From Chryseobacterium endalhagicum (lineage in GTDB: Bacteria; Bacteroidota; Bacteroidia; Flavobacteriales; Weeksellaceae): a stretch of DNA of 64,000 nt. Where the stretch lies: contig NZ_JAELVM010000003.1 of assembly GCF_016745235.1 (NCBI RefSeq), positions 248,001 through 312,000 of the forward strand, read 5' to 3'. Both the position numbers and the translations under genes were made by a program. Every line of letters starts with the position of its first letter. Within the stretch, counting starts at the first letter, position 1. Positions 35,700-43,754 of the stretch are shown one piece after another. Below the pieces are notes generated by a model. The model ran no database searches, had not been told where the DNA came from, and saw only the letters and a list, made by a program, of their open reading frames with translations.

Positions 35700-37286
35700 T
35701 TATTCAATTAACGGTAAAAAGCATATGAAATATTCACCACTTAAAGACATATTAACAGAATCTTTATTAAAATAATCATAAACCTGATTCAAATAGTCAA
35801 TTCCGAATTTCTCCCCCTGAACATCTTCTTCTTTTTTGGGCTGCCATGTATTTTTAATAACAATGCCGTTCTCTTCTATTGTAATGGTGATTTCCAAAGG
35901 ATGATCTATTGTTGCTATATTGTGTTTTATAGCATTCTCCGTCACCATCTGAAGGGACAGGTATGGAATCCGTTTTTCTAAACTCTTTGGTTCTGAAATG
36001 ATTACATCAAAAGTAAGCTCTTCATCAAACCTGCTTTTCAGAAGTTCCATATACTGCTGAATAAACTTAATTTCCTGTGCTACGGGAACAATATTTTCCT
36101 GCGGAGGCACGATAAGGTAACGGTAAATCTTGGAAAGATTCATCGTAAACCGCTGGGCATTTTCTTTGTTAATACCGATCAGCATATACAGCGAATTCAG
36201 TGAATTGAACAGAAAGTGCGGGTTGATATTGTTTTTAAGCTGCTGAAGCTGGTTCAGGACTTCTACCCTGTGCATTTTTTCGTTTTCAACGAGCAGGAGG
36301 TTTTTTTCGGACTGAATCTTTTCTTTTTCCTGATAAGCCAGCGCCGTAGATCTCTGAAAAAGCACGAAAACCGTTACGATAAGAAACAGAGCGGCCAGAA
36401 AGATGTACACAGTATAAGTTTTTGTTTTGCTTACACTTTCATCAATCAGGAAATTAACATGATTCACGACTGCATAGCCTTCAAAGTTTTCTGTTTTCAA
36501 AGGTTTTATAAAGCGGGTGACTTCTAGATTCAGATACTCGGAAACAGCGGTTCCTTCTGTGTATCCAACTTTTGTTTTACCGGTCAAAGTATCCTGTGGT
36601 TTGATATTCGTAAAATCAAAGATATTTTTTCCGAGATACTTCTGTTCGGGATGGGTGATGCAGATGCCTTCTCTGGTGAAAACATAGGCATAATTGTTCG
36701 GGGTCTTGTCCAGATTGATGAAGTATTCGTGAAGATCATCCAGGCTTACCGCAGAACCATAGTACAGGATAGCTTTTTGGGGCAGTGTCAGCGAGTCGTA
36801 ACTTACCCAGTAGGTACTGTCTTTCCGGGTGATCAGGAAATCACTGAAATGCCCTGAACCGTTGTTTTGTATTTTGATATACTTCCCTTCTTTATCTTTC
36901 TTTGAGAAAACTTCGGATAAAGGGCTGCTGTTTTCGGACTTTCCGGAAGCGTCGTTATAATAGGAATACCAGCTGTACGGCAGCAGGTTCCGTTTTTTGT
37001 TCAGATCATTAAGGACGGAAGAATATTCTTTGTAGTTCTTCAGGCCGTCTTTCCGGATCAGCGCCCGGAGCAGGTACTGATAGTCTTCAATATTCCTGAA
37101 TTCCTTTTCTATGGTTTCATATTTTCTGAAAAAGGTTTTCCGTGCAAATTCTTCGTTGTTTTTCCGGCTGTCGCTGGTAATAAGAATACTGAGCACCGCG
37201 AATGCAACCACCGCAATGAAACACACGGATGCAATGGCTATGTAAATAGATTTCTGGGATAGAATATGTTTAAAATTAATACTCAT
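35700..37286 (-). CDS. LytS-type sensor histidine kinase with extracytoplasmic Cache-like domain
   Basis: The 528-aa protein has TM1 ~13-36, a ~250-residue extracytoplasmic part resembling a double Cache domain (ICITHPEQKYLGKNIFDF is the typical second half), TM2 ~293-311, a short coiled coil, a His_kinase (LytS/YehU) domain with His357 (NNINPHFLFNSLNSLY), and a HATPase end with TENAIKHN. It probably senses a small extracellular ligand, perhaps a peptide or amino acid, and phosphorylates the LytTR regulator at 27498. It lies upstream of the protease operon on the same strand, separated by 130 bp with an independent promoter. Confidence 0.92.
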   Translation of the reverse strand: MSINFKHILSQKSIYIAIASVCFIAVVAFAVLSILITSDSRKNNEEFARKTFFRKYETIEKEFRNIEDYQYLLRALIRKDGLKNYKEYSSVLNDLNKKRNLLPYSWYSYYNDASGKSENSSPLSEVFSKKDKEGKYIKIQNNGSGHFSDFLITRKDSTYWVSYDSLTLPQKAILYYGSAVSLDDLHEYFINLDKTPNNYAYVFTREGICITHPEQKYLGKNIFDFTNIKPQDTLTGKTKVGYTEGTAVSEYLNLEVTRFIKPLKTENFEGYAVVNHVNFLIDESVSKTKTYTVYIFLAALFLIVTVFVLFQRSTALAYQEKEKIQSEKNLLLVENEKMHRVEVLNQLQQLKNNINPHFLFNSLNSLYMLIGINKENAQRFTMNLSKIYRYLIVPPQENIVPVAQEIKFIQQYMELLKSRFDEELTFDVIISEPKSLEKRIPYLSLQMVTENAIKHNIATIDHPLEITITIEENGIVIKNTWQPKKEEDVQGEKFGIDYLNQVYDYFNKDSVNMSLSGEYFICFLPLIE

Positions 37287-37705
37287 TTTTTATGAATCAT
37301 TTTCTTTGTTGTTCAAGGTAATGATCCCTTTTTTAAACTTTAATTGGTACTCTTATTCATTTTAATTGCTTTGTATGGGCAATGGGTGTGGCTATGCTTT
37401 TTTTTGACGCGAAGGTCTTATTATAATTCTTATGATTTTAAGGGGAGCAAAGGGGGTGATTTCATCGCTGATTAAGTGTGGGTTATATTCATTACGTTTT
37501 ATCAGTGGTTTGTCGCTTGCTGTGCTTTACTTCAGCTTCCTAAGCCGATGGGTATAAGGCAAAAAAGCAGTTCCATTAGAATTCTAATGGACCTACTTTG
37601 TTTTATTGATGTGTTACTGACTGAAAATAATTATTTGAAAATGCTGACTATTGGTTAATTAACGAATACCCCAGCCAACAATAGTTTCCAAAGCCTCAAA
37701 TAGAC
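37287..37705. other. Intergenic region with a 20-bp perfect palindrome
   Basis: No credible gene lies in these 419 bp upstream of the kinase gene. The centre holds a perfect 20-nt palindrome at 37572-37591 (arms TCCATTAGAA and TTCTAATGGA), flanked by AAAAAAGCAG on the left and TTTGTTTT on the right, so it could terminate transcription in either direction. Confidence 0.45.
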
Positions 37706-38152
37706 TTATCTAACTGTTCTTTCCAGAATTTTCTCATCATATTTATCATAGAATACAGCCACTTTATCTGCATTCACAGTCCCTTCCGGCGTAATTACTT
37801 TTTCTTTCAATAGCCAGGCCATCAGTTTCTCCATATTCTTTTTTGAATTCATTCCCAGCCCACTCACTACACGGCTGAAATCCGTACATTGAACTTTGAC
37901 TCTCTGCTCGAGAAAGTTGATCACATAATAATCATCTGCCTGATATTGCGGAGTTTCATTGTCAAACATTCTGAACATTAAAATTTCATTGTCATCCAAT
38001 GTATAAAATGAATATTGGAACACATTGATCTTCTCTGATTTGAGTATCTTTTTACCATCCAGTAAAACATTATCATCTTTTATCTCAATTTTCTGAGCAT
38101 TAAGAAAGACAGCTCCCAACAGGAGAAACATTACCATCGTTATTTTTTTCAT
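37706..38152 (-). CDS. Small exported protein of unknown function
   Basis: The 148-aa protein has a clear signal peptide (MKKITMVMFLLLGAVFLNAQ). The mature part is acidic and basic in short turns, contains VLLDGKKILKSEK and ends KYDEKILERTVR. I do not recognise the family. The start at 38152 was chosen over the in-frame ATG at 38182 because it places the signal peptide at the N-terminus. The neighbour at 38355 on the same strand also encodes a small exported protein, and a common transcript is possible across 200 bp. Confidence 0.7.
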   Translation of the reverse strand: MKKITMVMFLLLGAVFLNAQKIEIKDDNVLLDGKKILKSEKINVFQYSFYTLDDNEILMFRMFDNETPQYQADDYYVINFLEQRVKVQCTDFSRVVSGLGMNSKKNMEKLMAWLLKEKVITPEGTVNADKVAVFYDKYDEKILERTVR

Positions 38153-38354
38153 AATGTGTAAATAGGTTATTATTTTAATCAATTTCTAAACATGCATGGC
38201 CCGCCTGTTTAGCGAATGCGAAAATACAAAAAAGAACTATTGAGCTCTGCACAGTTTTCGAAATGAAAAAAATTATATGTTGTAAAGTTTCCATCATCCG
38301 CAAAGTATATTCAAGCTCCAGGATGGCAATCTCATTGTTATTCAGCCCTTCAAC

Positions 38355-38969
38355 TCAATTCTGCGGCTTTGTCTCCAGAATCATCCATCCTATTGAAGCA
38401 CCATCATCGGTAGGCGTCATCTGTATCCAGATATTCCTATCGCTGCGGCGGATCAGATATGTGGTAGTAACAGCATATCCTATAAAACCATATCCACTTA
38501 CATACTTTACCTTATTAGCCTCATCAATTCCATCAGCAATATCCGCAGGAATTTTTCCTTCGCTGATTTTCACGCCTCCCAGGGAAGCAATCGACTCGCC
38601 TAAACCTTTAAGCAATTCGGGTTCTGAAAAAACTTTGCCTTCTTCAGCTTTTACCCTGCTGAAAAATACTTTTCCTTCAGGCTGCTCGAAATGATCTCCG
38701 GACCAAAAGTAAGCTTTGTCCATATCTGATATCGGGTTTTGACTGACATTGGCATAGCCCTGTGGTAAGACTATGTAAGGAAAACTACCCAGTTCTTTAT
38801 CAGAAACAGGAACATTTTCAGGATTAAATTTATTAGTTTTCGGAGCAGGATCTAAGGTTGTTTTTACAGGGTCTCCTGAAGGCACTTCAGACGCGTTTCT
38901 TTTATCTTTGTTGCACGCAGCAATCATAAAGGCCGTAGCCAAACCAGCTAAAAATATCCTTTTTTTCAT
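38355..38969 (-). CDS. Small lipoprotein of unknown function
   Basis: The 204-aa protein has a lipoprotein signal (MKKRIFLAGLATAFMIAAC, Cys19), a charged Pro-rich linker (SEVPSGDPVKTTLDPAPK) and a globular domain of ~150 residues with FSRVKAEEGKVFSEPELLKGL and TTYLIRRSDRNIWIQMTPTDDG. The linker and the two strand-rich halves recall OmpA-associated or plasminogen-like small lipoproteins, but I cannot name the family. The gene is isolated, with the AT-rich tRNA-Ser segment to its right. Confidence 0.7.
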   Translation of the reverse strand: MKKRIFLAGLATAFMIAACNKDKRNASEVPSGDPVKTTLDPAPKTNKFNPENVPVSDKELGSFPYIVLPQGYANVSQNPISDMDKAYFWSGDHFEQPEGKVFFSRVKAEEGKVFSEPELLKGLGESIASLGGVKISEGKIPADIADGIDEANKVKYVSGYGFIGYAVTTTYLIRRSDRNIWIQMTPTDDGASIGWMILETKPQN

Positions 38970-39138
38970 ATTCGTTATTTAAAGATGTTATAGTTGCTAA
39001 TTTATCAATTTTATTTTAACCGGTATCTATCGAACACCCAAAATGATCGACAGACTATCTCACAACGATCTGAAAATGAAAGAAAAAGGATTACTTATTT
39101 TAGAAAAAAAGAAGGGCTTCTTGAAGAAACCCCTCTTA

Positions 39139-39155
39139 GCGGAGAGAGAGGGATT
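39139..39155 (+). repeat. Possible left attachment-like repeat of the tRNA-Ser 3' end
   Basis: GCGGAGAG-A-GAGGGATT matches the tRNA-Ser 3' end segment at 42079-42095 (GCGGAGAG-T-GAGGGATT) in 16 of 17 positions, in the same orientation, 2.9 kb apart. The match is purine-rich and lies within a small local palindrome, so chance or a terminator is possible. Confidence 0.3.
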
Positions 39156-39247
39156 TTGTAACCTCCCTTTATCTCTTTATTGATAAGCGTTTCGCTGCAG
39201 CATCTTTTAAAAGCCTCTAATAGGTCACCTGCAAAAAAGCGGTAAAA

Positions 39248-39383
39248 TCACTTCTTCTTCAATTCTATTTTCACATCAGAAGTATGGTCTATATTTTCAG
39301 CATCTAATTGATCCTGAATTTTTTCCAGAAGCTTCGAGTTTACTTTTGGAGATACAAAAATATGATGAGGAAAAATTGATCTA
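39248..39383 (-). pseudogene. Remnant of a C-terminal coding segment
   Basis: A 44-codon open frame reads FPHHIFVSPKVNSKLLEKIQ then DQLDAENIDHTSDVKIELKKK and stop. It has protein-like composition but no start codon in frame before the upstream stop. It looks like the 3' end of a lost gene. I cannot identify the parent family. Confidence 0.3.
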
Positions 39384-39593
39384 AATTAAGCCTGACCTCA
39401 TTGTGTATTAAAAGATGAAAATTGAAAATTTATTAGTTTTAACAATACTTCTTTTTATAAATTTGTAATTATTGACCTTGATAAATACTTTGGTGTTAGT
39501 ATACTAGAATGTACCATAGGTAGAACGGATTAAAATCAAGAAATATACAGTTACCCAAACAGTTCGTTGGGCTCTAACGTCCAATGACAGCCT

Positions 39594-40427
39594 ATGAAAA
39601 TAAAAGTTTATTCCCCTTCCAATCCTTTACTTAAAAAATACATAGAGTGTATTTATATACTCACACATACCTCTGAAGAAAAACCCGCCAAATATATCAC
39701 CTTCCCATCTATTTTCACCATTGTTTCAAGCAGTGAAAGATCAAAATCGATCAATAAAGAAAATCAATTGACCATCGGTCAATGCGATGACAATGAGGTG
39801 GAGACCAATTTGGTATCTGATTTCAACAAGCCAGTGTATGTCCAGTACGAAGGGAAAATAAACGAAATTACGATCTATTTTAAACCGTTGGCTATTAATT
39901 CATTTTTGGAGCACGATTTAAACCATTACAACAGTTCAAACTTTTCTGAATTTTCACCTTTTAAAGATTATAGAAAAGCTATGATCGAAATTCTTTCTCT
40001 GCAAAATGATTCCGAAAAAATTGAAGCTGTTGAAAGATATTGGTTATCAAAATTAGGTGGGTTTCAGCATCATTTCCTTGAAAATGTTTTGTCTGAAATG
40101 ATGTGTGAAGAAAATGACGCTTTAACCATTACAGAACTATGCAAAAAAAATGCTATTTCGCGTACAACATTGAACAAACACTTTGACCGATATATCTGCA
40201 AAACACCATCTCAATTCAAAAAGATATTAAGATTTAGAAATGCGGTTAACAAATACTCATCAAATAAGGCAAGAAATAACTTAACGGATATTGCATATGG
40301 TGTTGATTACTTTGACCAGTCTCATATGATAAGAGAATTCAAATCAGTTACAGGGCTCTCTCCCAAAGTTTTTTTTAATAAAACGACTGCGCTGGAAAAA
40401 AAACAAATTCATTGGCTGTTTTTATAG
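39594..40427 (+). CDS. AraC family transcriptional regulator (AT-rich segment)
   Basis: The 277-aa protein has an N-terminal cupin-like or DUF6597-like sensor region (MKIKVYSPSNPLLKKYIEC, ITFPSIFTIVSS) and a C-terminal AraC HTH pair (ITELCKKNAISRTTLNKHFD; LTDIAYGVDYFDQSHMIREF). Codon use is AT-rich compared with genes to the left. It lies 74 bp upstream of the serine hydrolase on the same strand, so it may regulate that gene. Together they form the cargo of a segment ending at tRNA-Ser. Confidence 0.88.
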   Translation: MKIKVYSPSNPLLKKYIECIYILTHTSEEKPAKYITFPSIFTIVSSSERSKSINKENQLTIGQCDDNEVETNLVSDFNKPVYVQYEGKINEITIYFKPLAINSFLEHDLNHYNSSNFSEFSPFKDYRKAMIEILSLQNDSEKIEAVERYWLSKLGGFQHHFLENVLSEMMCEENDALTITELCKKNAISRTTLNKHFDRYICKTPSQFKKILRFRNAVNKYSSNKARNNLTDIAYGVDYFDQSHMIREFKSVTGLSPKVFFNKTTALEKKQIHWLFL

Positions 40428-40468
40428 GCAGGCTTACAATTGTACAATTTTTCCTTTTCTGCTTAAAG

Positions 40469-40476
40469 TAGTTTTG
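40469..40476 (+). promoter_or_regulatory. -7 promoter box of the serine hydrolase
   Basis: TAGTTTTG lies 25 bp upstream of the ATG at 40502 and matches TAnnTTTG. The nearest TTG is 26 bp upstream, too far for a standard -33 element, so the promoter may need an activator such as the adjacent AraC protein. Confidence 0.4.
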
Positions 40477-40501
40477 TCGCTTAATCATAAATGAAACCCC
40501 T

Positions 40502-41950
40502 ATGACCATCCGTCAAATCTATTTTATTACAGTTGTCTTCTTGACAGCTCTTTTGCAACCTATTGTGGTCCAATCACAAAATTTGAAAAATATTGTTGCT
40601 CCGATAAAGTCTCACTTAAAAAATCTTGAAAAAGAAAATAACTTAAGCGGGGTCGTTCTCATTGCAAAAGACGGCACACCAATCTATAGAGAAGCCTTTG
40701 GTTTTGCTAATTTGCAGGACCGTGTTAAAAATAAACCGGACACGAAGTTCAATTTAGCTTCTATCAACAAGATGTTCACCGCAATAGCTATTATGCAATT
40801 GGTGGAATCCGGAAAAATTTCGCTTCAAGATAAAGTAGGCCGGCATCTTTCAGATTATCCTAATAAAACTGTTGCGGATTCTGTGACAATCTATCAACTA
40901 TTAACGCACACTTCAGGAATGAACAGTTTTTGGGAGGAATACGATAAGCTTGCAAAAGAAAAATTCAAAACAGTTTCTGATTACCTTCCATTGTTTGTTG
41001 ATAAAAAGCTAGCCTTTGATCCAGGTAGTGACTTTTTGTACAGCAACTCCGGATATATGGTCTTAGGATTAATTATTGAAAAGGTGTCGGGTCAAAATTA
41101 TTTTGATTACGTAAAAGAACATCTATACCAACCTGCAAAAATGATTAATACTGATGCTTACGAATTGGATAATGTGATTCCAAATTTAGCGACTGGTTAT
41201 ACAATGTCATTGGAAGAACCGGGACAATGGAAAAATAATATTTTCTCGAATTTAGCAAAAGGAACTCCTGCTGGCGGAGGCTATTCCACAGCTGACGATT
41301 TGTTGAATTTCGCCAATGCTTTACAAAATAATATTTTACTTAGCAAAGAGAGTCTAGCTCTTTGTACATCAGGCAAAGTAAAGTATAGAGAAGGAATGTA
41401 CGGCTACGGGTTTGAAGAAAACAGAATCAACGGACACCGCATCTTTGGACATACCGGTGGACACGATGGTATTGCTTGTGAAATAATGATTTATCCGGAT
41501 TTGGGCTATACTGTTGTTATTCTAACCAATGGAGAAGTCGAAAATTATTGGGAAGTGAGTAATCTGATTAAAAAACAATTAGTGGGTTCAGCACCATCAA
41601 TTGACAATTTCTTTTATACTAAAGATATAATTAAGACCGTATGCAATAAAGGTTACGAAGCTGGAATTAAAGCAATAGAACAAAATTCAAAGAAATATTC
41701 ATTAAGAGAAAATCTTATTGAAAGATATGGTTACAAGTTATTGTTCGAAAAAAAACCCAATCAGGCAATAGATTTATTTAAGTTAAATATTCACCTTTTC
41801 CCAAACTCAACCTATGGCTATTATTATATAAGTGAGGCATATAGGGTTTCAGGTCAAAAAAAACAAGCGATTGAATATCTAAAGTTATACCTTGAAAAAG
41901 AGCCAGAAGACAATGATGCTAAATTAAAATATAAACTGCTCATGAAATAA
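40502..41950 (+). CDS. Exported serine hydrolase (class C beta-lactamase fold) with C-terminal TPR
   Basis: The 482-aa protein has a signal peptide (1-26), then the beta-lactamase/DD-peptidase fold with SINK (Ser87, Lys90), YSNSGY as the YxN motif and FGHTGGHDG as the HxG motif, followed by a ~110-aa C-terminal helical TPR region (AIDLFKLNIHLFPNSTYGYY, AIEYLKLYLEKEP). Its layout parallels the protein at 22753 but the proteins are clearly divergent, and the base composition here is more AT-rich. Esterase, peptidase or other hydrolase activities are all possible. It lies directly left of tRNA-Ser. Confidence 0.85.
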   Translation: MTIRQIYFITVVFLTALLQPIVVQSQNLKNIVAPIKSHLKNLEKENNLSGVVLIAKDGTPIYREAFGFANLQDRVKNKPDTKFNLASINKMFTAIAIMQLVESGKISLQDKVGRHLSDYPNKTVADSVTIYQLLTHTSGMNSFWEEYDKLAKEKFKTVSDYLPLFVDKKLAFDPGSDFLYSNSGYMVLGLIIEKVSGQNYFDYVKEHLYQPAKMINTDAYELDNVIPNLATGYTMSLEEPGQWKNNIFSNLAKGTPAGGGYSTADDLLNFANALQNNILLSKESLALCTSGKVKYREGMYGYGFEENRINGHRIFGHTGGHDGIACEIMIYPDLGYTVVILTNGEVENYWEVSNLIKKQLVGSAPSIDNFFYTKDIIKTVCNKGYEAGIKAIEQNSKKYSLRENLIERYGYKLLFEKKPNQAIDLFKLNIHLFPNSTYGYYYISEAYRVSGQKKQAIEYLKLYLEKEPEDNDAKLKYKLLMK

Positions 41951-42021
41951 CTACCGCTAACAAAGAATCGCAAAATGTAATCAGAGATATTTTATTAATT
42001 TTGACACTAGCACTAAAACAA

Positions 42022-42055
42022 AAAACGCTGTAAACATCAATGTTTACAGCGTTTT
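42022..42055 (-). terminator. Terminator of tRNA-Ser
   Basis: AAAACGCTGTAAACAT and its complement form a stem of about 15 bp with a tiny loop. On the minus strand it is followed by TTTTTTGTTTTAG. It lies 25 bp downstream of the tRNA 3' end and could also serve the serine hydrolase gene arriving from the left. Confidence 0.8.
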
Positions 42056-42079
42056 GGCTTATTTTGGTTTCCCAAATCG

Positions 42080-42164
42080 CGGAGAGTGAGGGATTCGAAC
42101 CCCCGGACCTGTTACAGTCAACAGTTTTCAAGACTGCCGCAATCGACCACTCTGCCAACTCTCC
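42080..42164 (-). tRNA. tRNA-Ser (anticodon TGA)
   Basis: An 85-nt gene on the minus strand. The acceptor stem GGAGAGT pairs with ACTCTCC (positions 42158-42164 with 42081-42087, read on the minus strand), with discriminator G at 42080. A long variable arm is present, the anticodon TGA is at 42128-42130, and the T arm carries GGTTCGAATCC. The terminal CCA is not encoded. Confidence 0.95.
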
Positions 42165-42307
42165 TGAATAACGGCTATACCGTCGTTTTCAGTGGTGCAA
42201 ATATAAAACGATTTTATATTTCTGCAAAACTTTTCCGGAATAAATTTTAACCAAGCTTAATAATAGACTTAAAATCAGGGGAATTATTTTTACCGGAACA
42301 TGGTAAT

Positions 42308-42520
42308 CTATTCCCTATCTACTATTGCAATGAAACTGTTTTTTAAAAGATCCGCTGGATACACGAACTGGTCGCCGTCTTCTCCCTTCACTACAATGGC
42401 ACCCTGCTCATCATTCAGGCATTTATCCAGCTGGCTTTTCATTTCGTTTAGTTTTCCTTCGGGAACTTCAATGGTGTAGGTTCCGGTGATGTGGGTGATT
42501 TTTATGATTTTTGTTTCCAT
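42308..42520 (-). CDS. Small acidic protein of unknown function
   Basis: The 70-aa protein starts METKIIKITHITGTYTIEVP, continues with a short helix (NEMKSQLDKCLNDEQGAIVV) and ends SFIAIVDRE. It has normal codon use for this window. I recognise no family. It is a single gene between tRNA-Ser and the RelA/SpoT-domain gene, divergent from the latter. Confidence 0.6.
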   Translation of the reverse strand: METKIIKITHITGTYTIEVPEGKLNEMKSQLDKCLNDEQGAIVVKGEDGDQFVYPADLLKNSFIAIVDRE

Positions 42521-42647
42521 GTTTTTTGATTGGAAGTAAATTTATGGATTTTAATACAAATATGAAGTTTTATACTACTGGCTAAATCTTAATCCATAAT
42601 AGCAGTAAGGAATACGCGATATATCATATTTTGAGAGGGCTTTTTAT

Positions 42648-42655
42648 TATATTTG
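42648..42655 (+). promoter_or_regulatory. -7 promoter box of the RelA/SpoT-domain gene
   Basis: TATATTTG fits TAnnTTTG and overlaps an in-frame TTG codon at 42653. It therefore argues for the ATG at 42671 as the true start, with a leader of only ~10 nt. No -33 TTG is at the right distance. Confidence 0.45.
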
Positions 42656-42670
42656 TTAAAAGCTAATTAC

Positions 42671-43627
42671 ATGGCAAAACTTGATATATCAAAACTAAAA
42701 AATGAACATGATGAACACTTTATCAATTTCGAAAAACTTAGAAATCTGATAATTAAAGAATTAGAAGCCTTGTTAATTGAGAATAATGTCAAATTAGGTT
42801 TCCCTGTTCAATCAAGGATAAAAAACATTGATTCCATAGTAGAAAAACACGAATCTCAAAGATATAGAATCAAGCAAAGTCTATTGGAGTTGCAGGATTT
42901 AATTGGTATCCGAATAGTCCTACTTTTTAGAAGAGATATTGAAGTAGTATCACAATTAATAAAGAATAATTTTAATGTTAGAAGCAATTACGATCCAGCA
43001 GATAAATTAAATTATGATCAGTTTGGATACTCTTCTAAACATTATATAGTCAATATTCCTGATAGTTGGACTAATGTTCCCACAAACAAAAATCTGAATT
43101 CTTACACGGTAGAAATTCAAATAAGAACACTATCTCAACATAATTGGGCTGAAACATCTAACGTTCTTCAATATAAGAATGAATCTAATGTTCCTCCCGA
43201 AATATTAAGATCAATTGGTAGAGTTTCGGCATTATTAGAAATAGTTGATCTAGAATTGGAAAGAACACTTCAGGATAGAGAAAGCTACATTGCAAAAACT
43301 GATTATGATAGAAATCCATCGGAGATTTTAAATGTTGATTTGCTGATGTCTGTTTTACAAAAAAATATTCCAAATCAATATCAAAAAGGGAATGAAAACT
43401 ACTCTCAATTATTGGAAAATTTAAAAAGCTATTCAATAAATACAGTTTCTGAACTAGAAAAATTAATTAAAGAATATTTAGATATAGCCATAAAAAAAGA
43501 CCAAGAATATTTTATGAAGCCAAATCTATCAGATTTGACCACTCCTTATTTTAATTTTGTAGGAATGGTTAGAATTATGTTGGAAAACAAAAATAGTAAG
43601 TTAGCAATATGGACTAAGGTTAAATAA
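42671..43627 (+). CDS. Single-domain RelA/SpoT-type (p)ppGpp synthetase homolog
   Basis: The 318-aa protein has an alarmone-synthetase domain at ~40-170 with the active-site signatures intact: R49 and K51 (SRIKNID), D76 in DLIGIR, Y120 and H124 in GYSSKH, and E148/Q150 in VEIQIRT, then NWAE. There is no HD hydrolase and no TGS/ACT domain. The last ~130 residues are helical and unassigned. It could be a small alarmone synthetase making (p)ppGpp, a toxic synthetase, or an antiphage protein. The gene is more AT-rich than its neighbours and is followed by an XRE regulator gene. Activity is inferred from motifs. Confidence 0.82.
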   Translation: MAKLDISKLKNEHDEHFINFEKLRNLIIKELEALLIENNVKLGFPVQSRIKNIDSIVEKHESQRYRIKQSLLELQDLIGIRIVLLFRRDIEVVSQLIKNNFNVRSNYDPADKLNYDQFGYSSKHYIVNIPDSWTNVPTNKNLNSYTVEIQIRTLSQHNWAETSNVLQYKNESNVPPEILRSIGRVSALLEIVDLELERTLQDRESYIAKTDYDRNPSEILNVDLLMSVLQKNIPNQYQKGNENYSQLLENLKSYSINTVSELEKLIKEYLDIAIKKDQEYFMKPNLSDLTTPYFNFVGMVRIMLENKNSKLAIWTKVK

Positions 43628-43726
43628 TAAGATTTAATAAGTATCATCAAATTTATTGTTTTTATTATTTACTCATTTCTATAAGCAAATTTTAAGTTTT
43701 ATAATTTTAGGACCCCACATTTTTTC

Positions 43727-43734
43727 TATATTTG
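43727..43734 (+). promoter_or_regulatory. -7 promoter box of the XRE gene
   Basis: TATATTTG, 20 bp upstream of the ATG at 43755, matches TAnnTTTG. It shows that the XRE gene has its own promoter 100 bp after the RelA/SpoT-domain gene, and supports the ATG at 43755 over the in-frame ATG at 43656. Confidence 0.5.
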
Positions 43735-43754
43735 TAAAAACACAGCCCCACTCT

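Larger units (their letters stand above)
38970..39593. other. Intergenic region with an ORF remnant and a tRNA-like direct repeat
   Basis: This 624-bp stretch holds a gene remnant (39248-39383, minus), a hairpin-like CCCTCT/AGAGGG segment around 39131-39152, and a 17-nt match to the 3' end of tRNA-Ser at 39139-39155. From about 39400 the DNA becomes markedly AT-rich, as in the following two genes. Confidence 0.4.

Noticed and set aside
41940..42158. A 72-aa minus-strand ORF overlapping tRNA-Ser
   Set aside because: It runs over the tRNA gene and its terminator; the reading is a by-product of the tRNA sequence.
43656..43754. N-terminal extension of the XRE protein
   Set aside because: The extra 33 residues precede the natural HTH start and would be encoded across the promoter box at 43727-43734.
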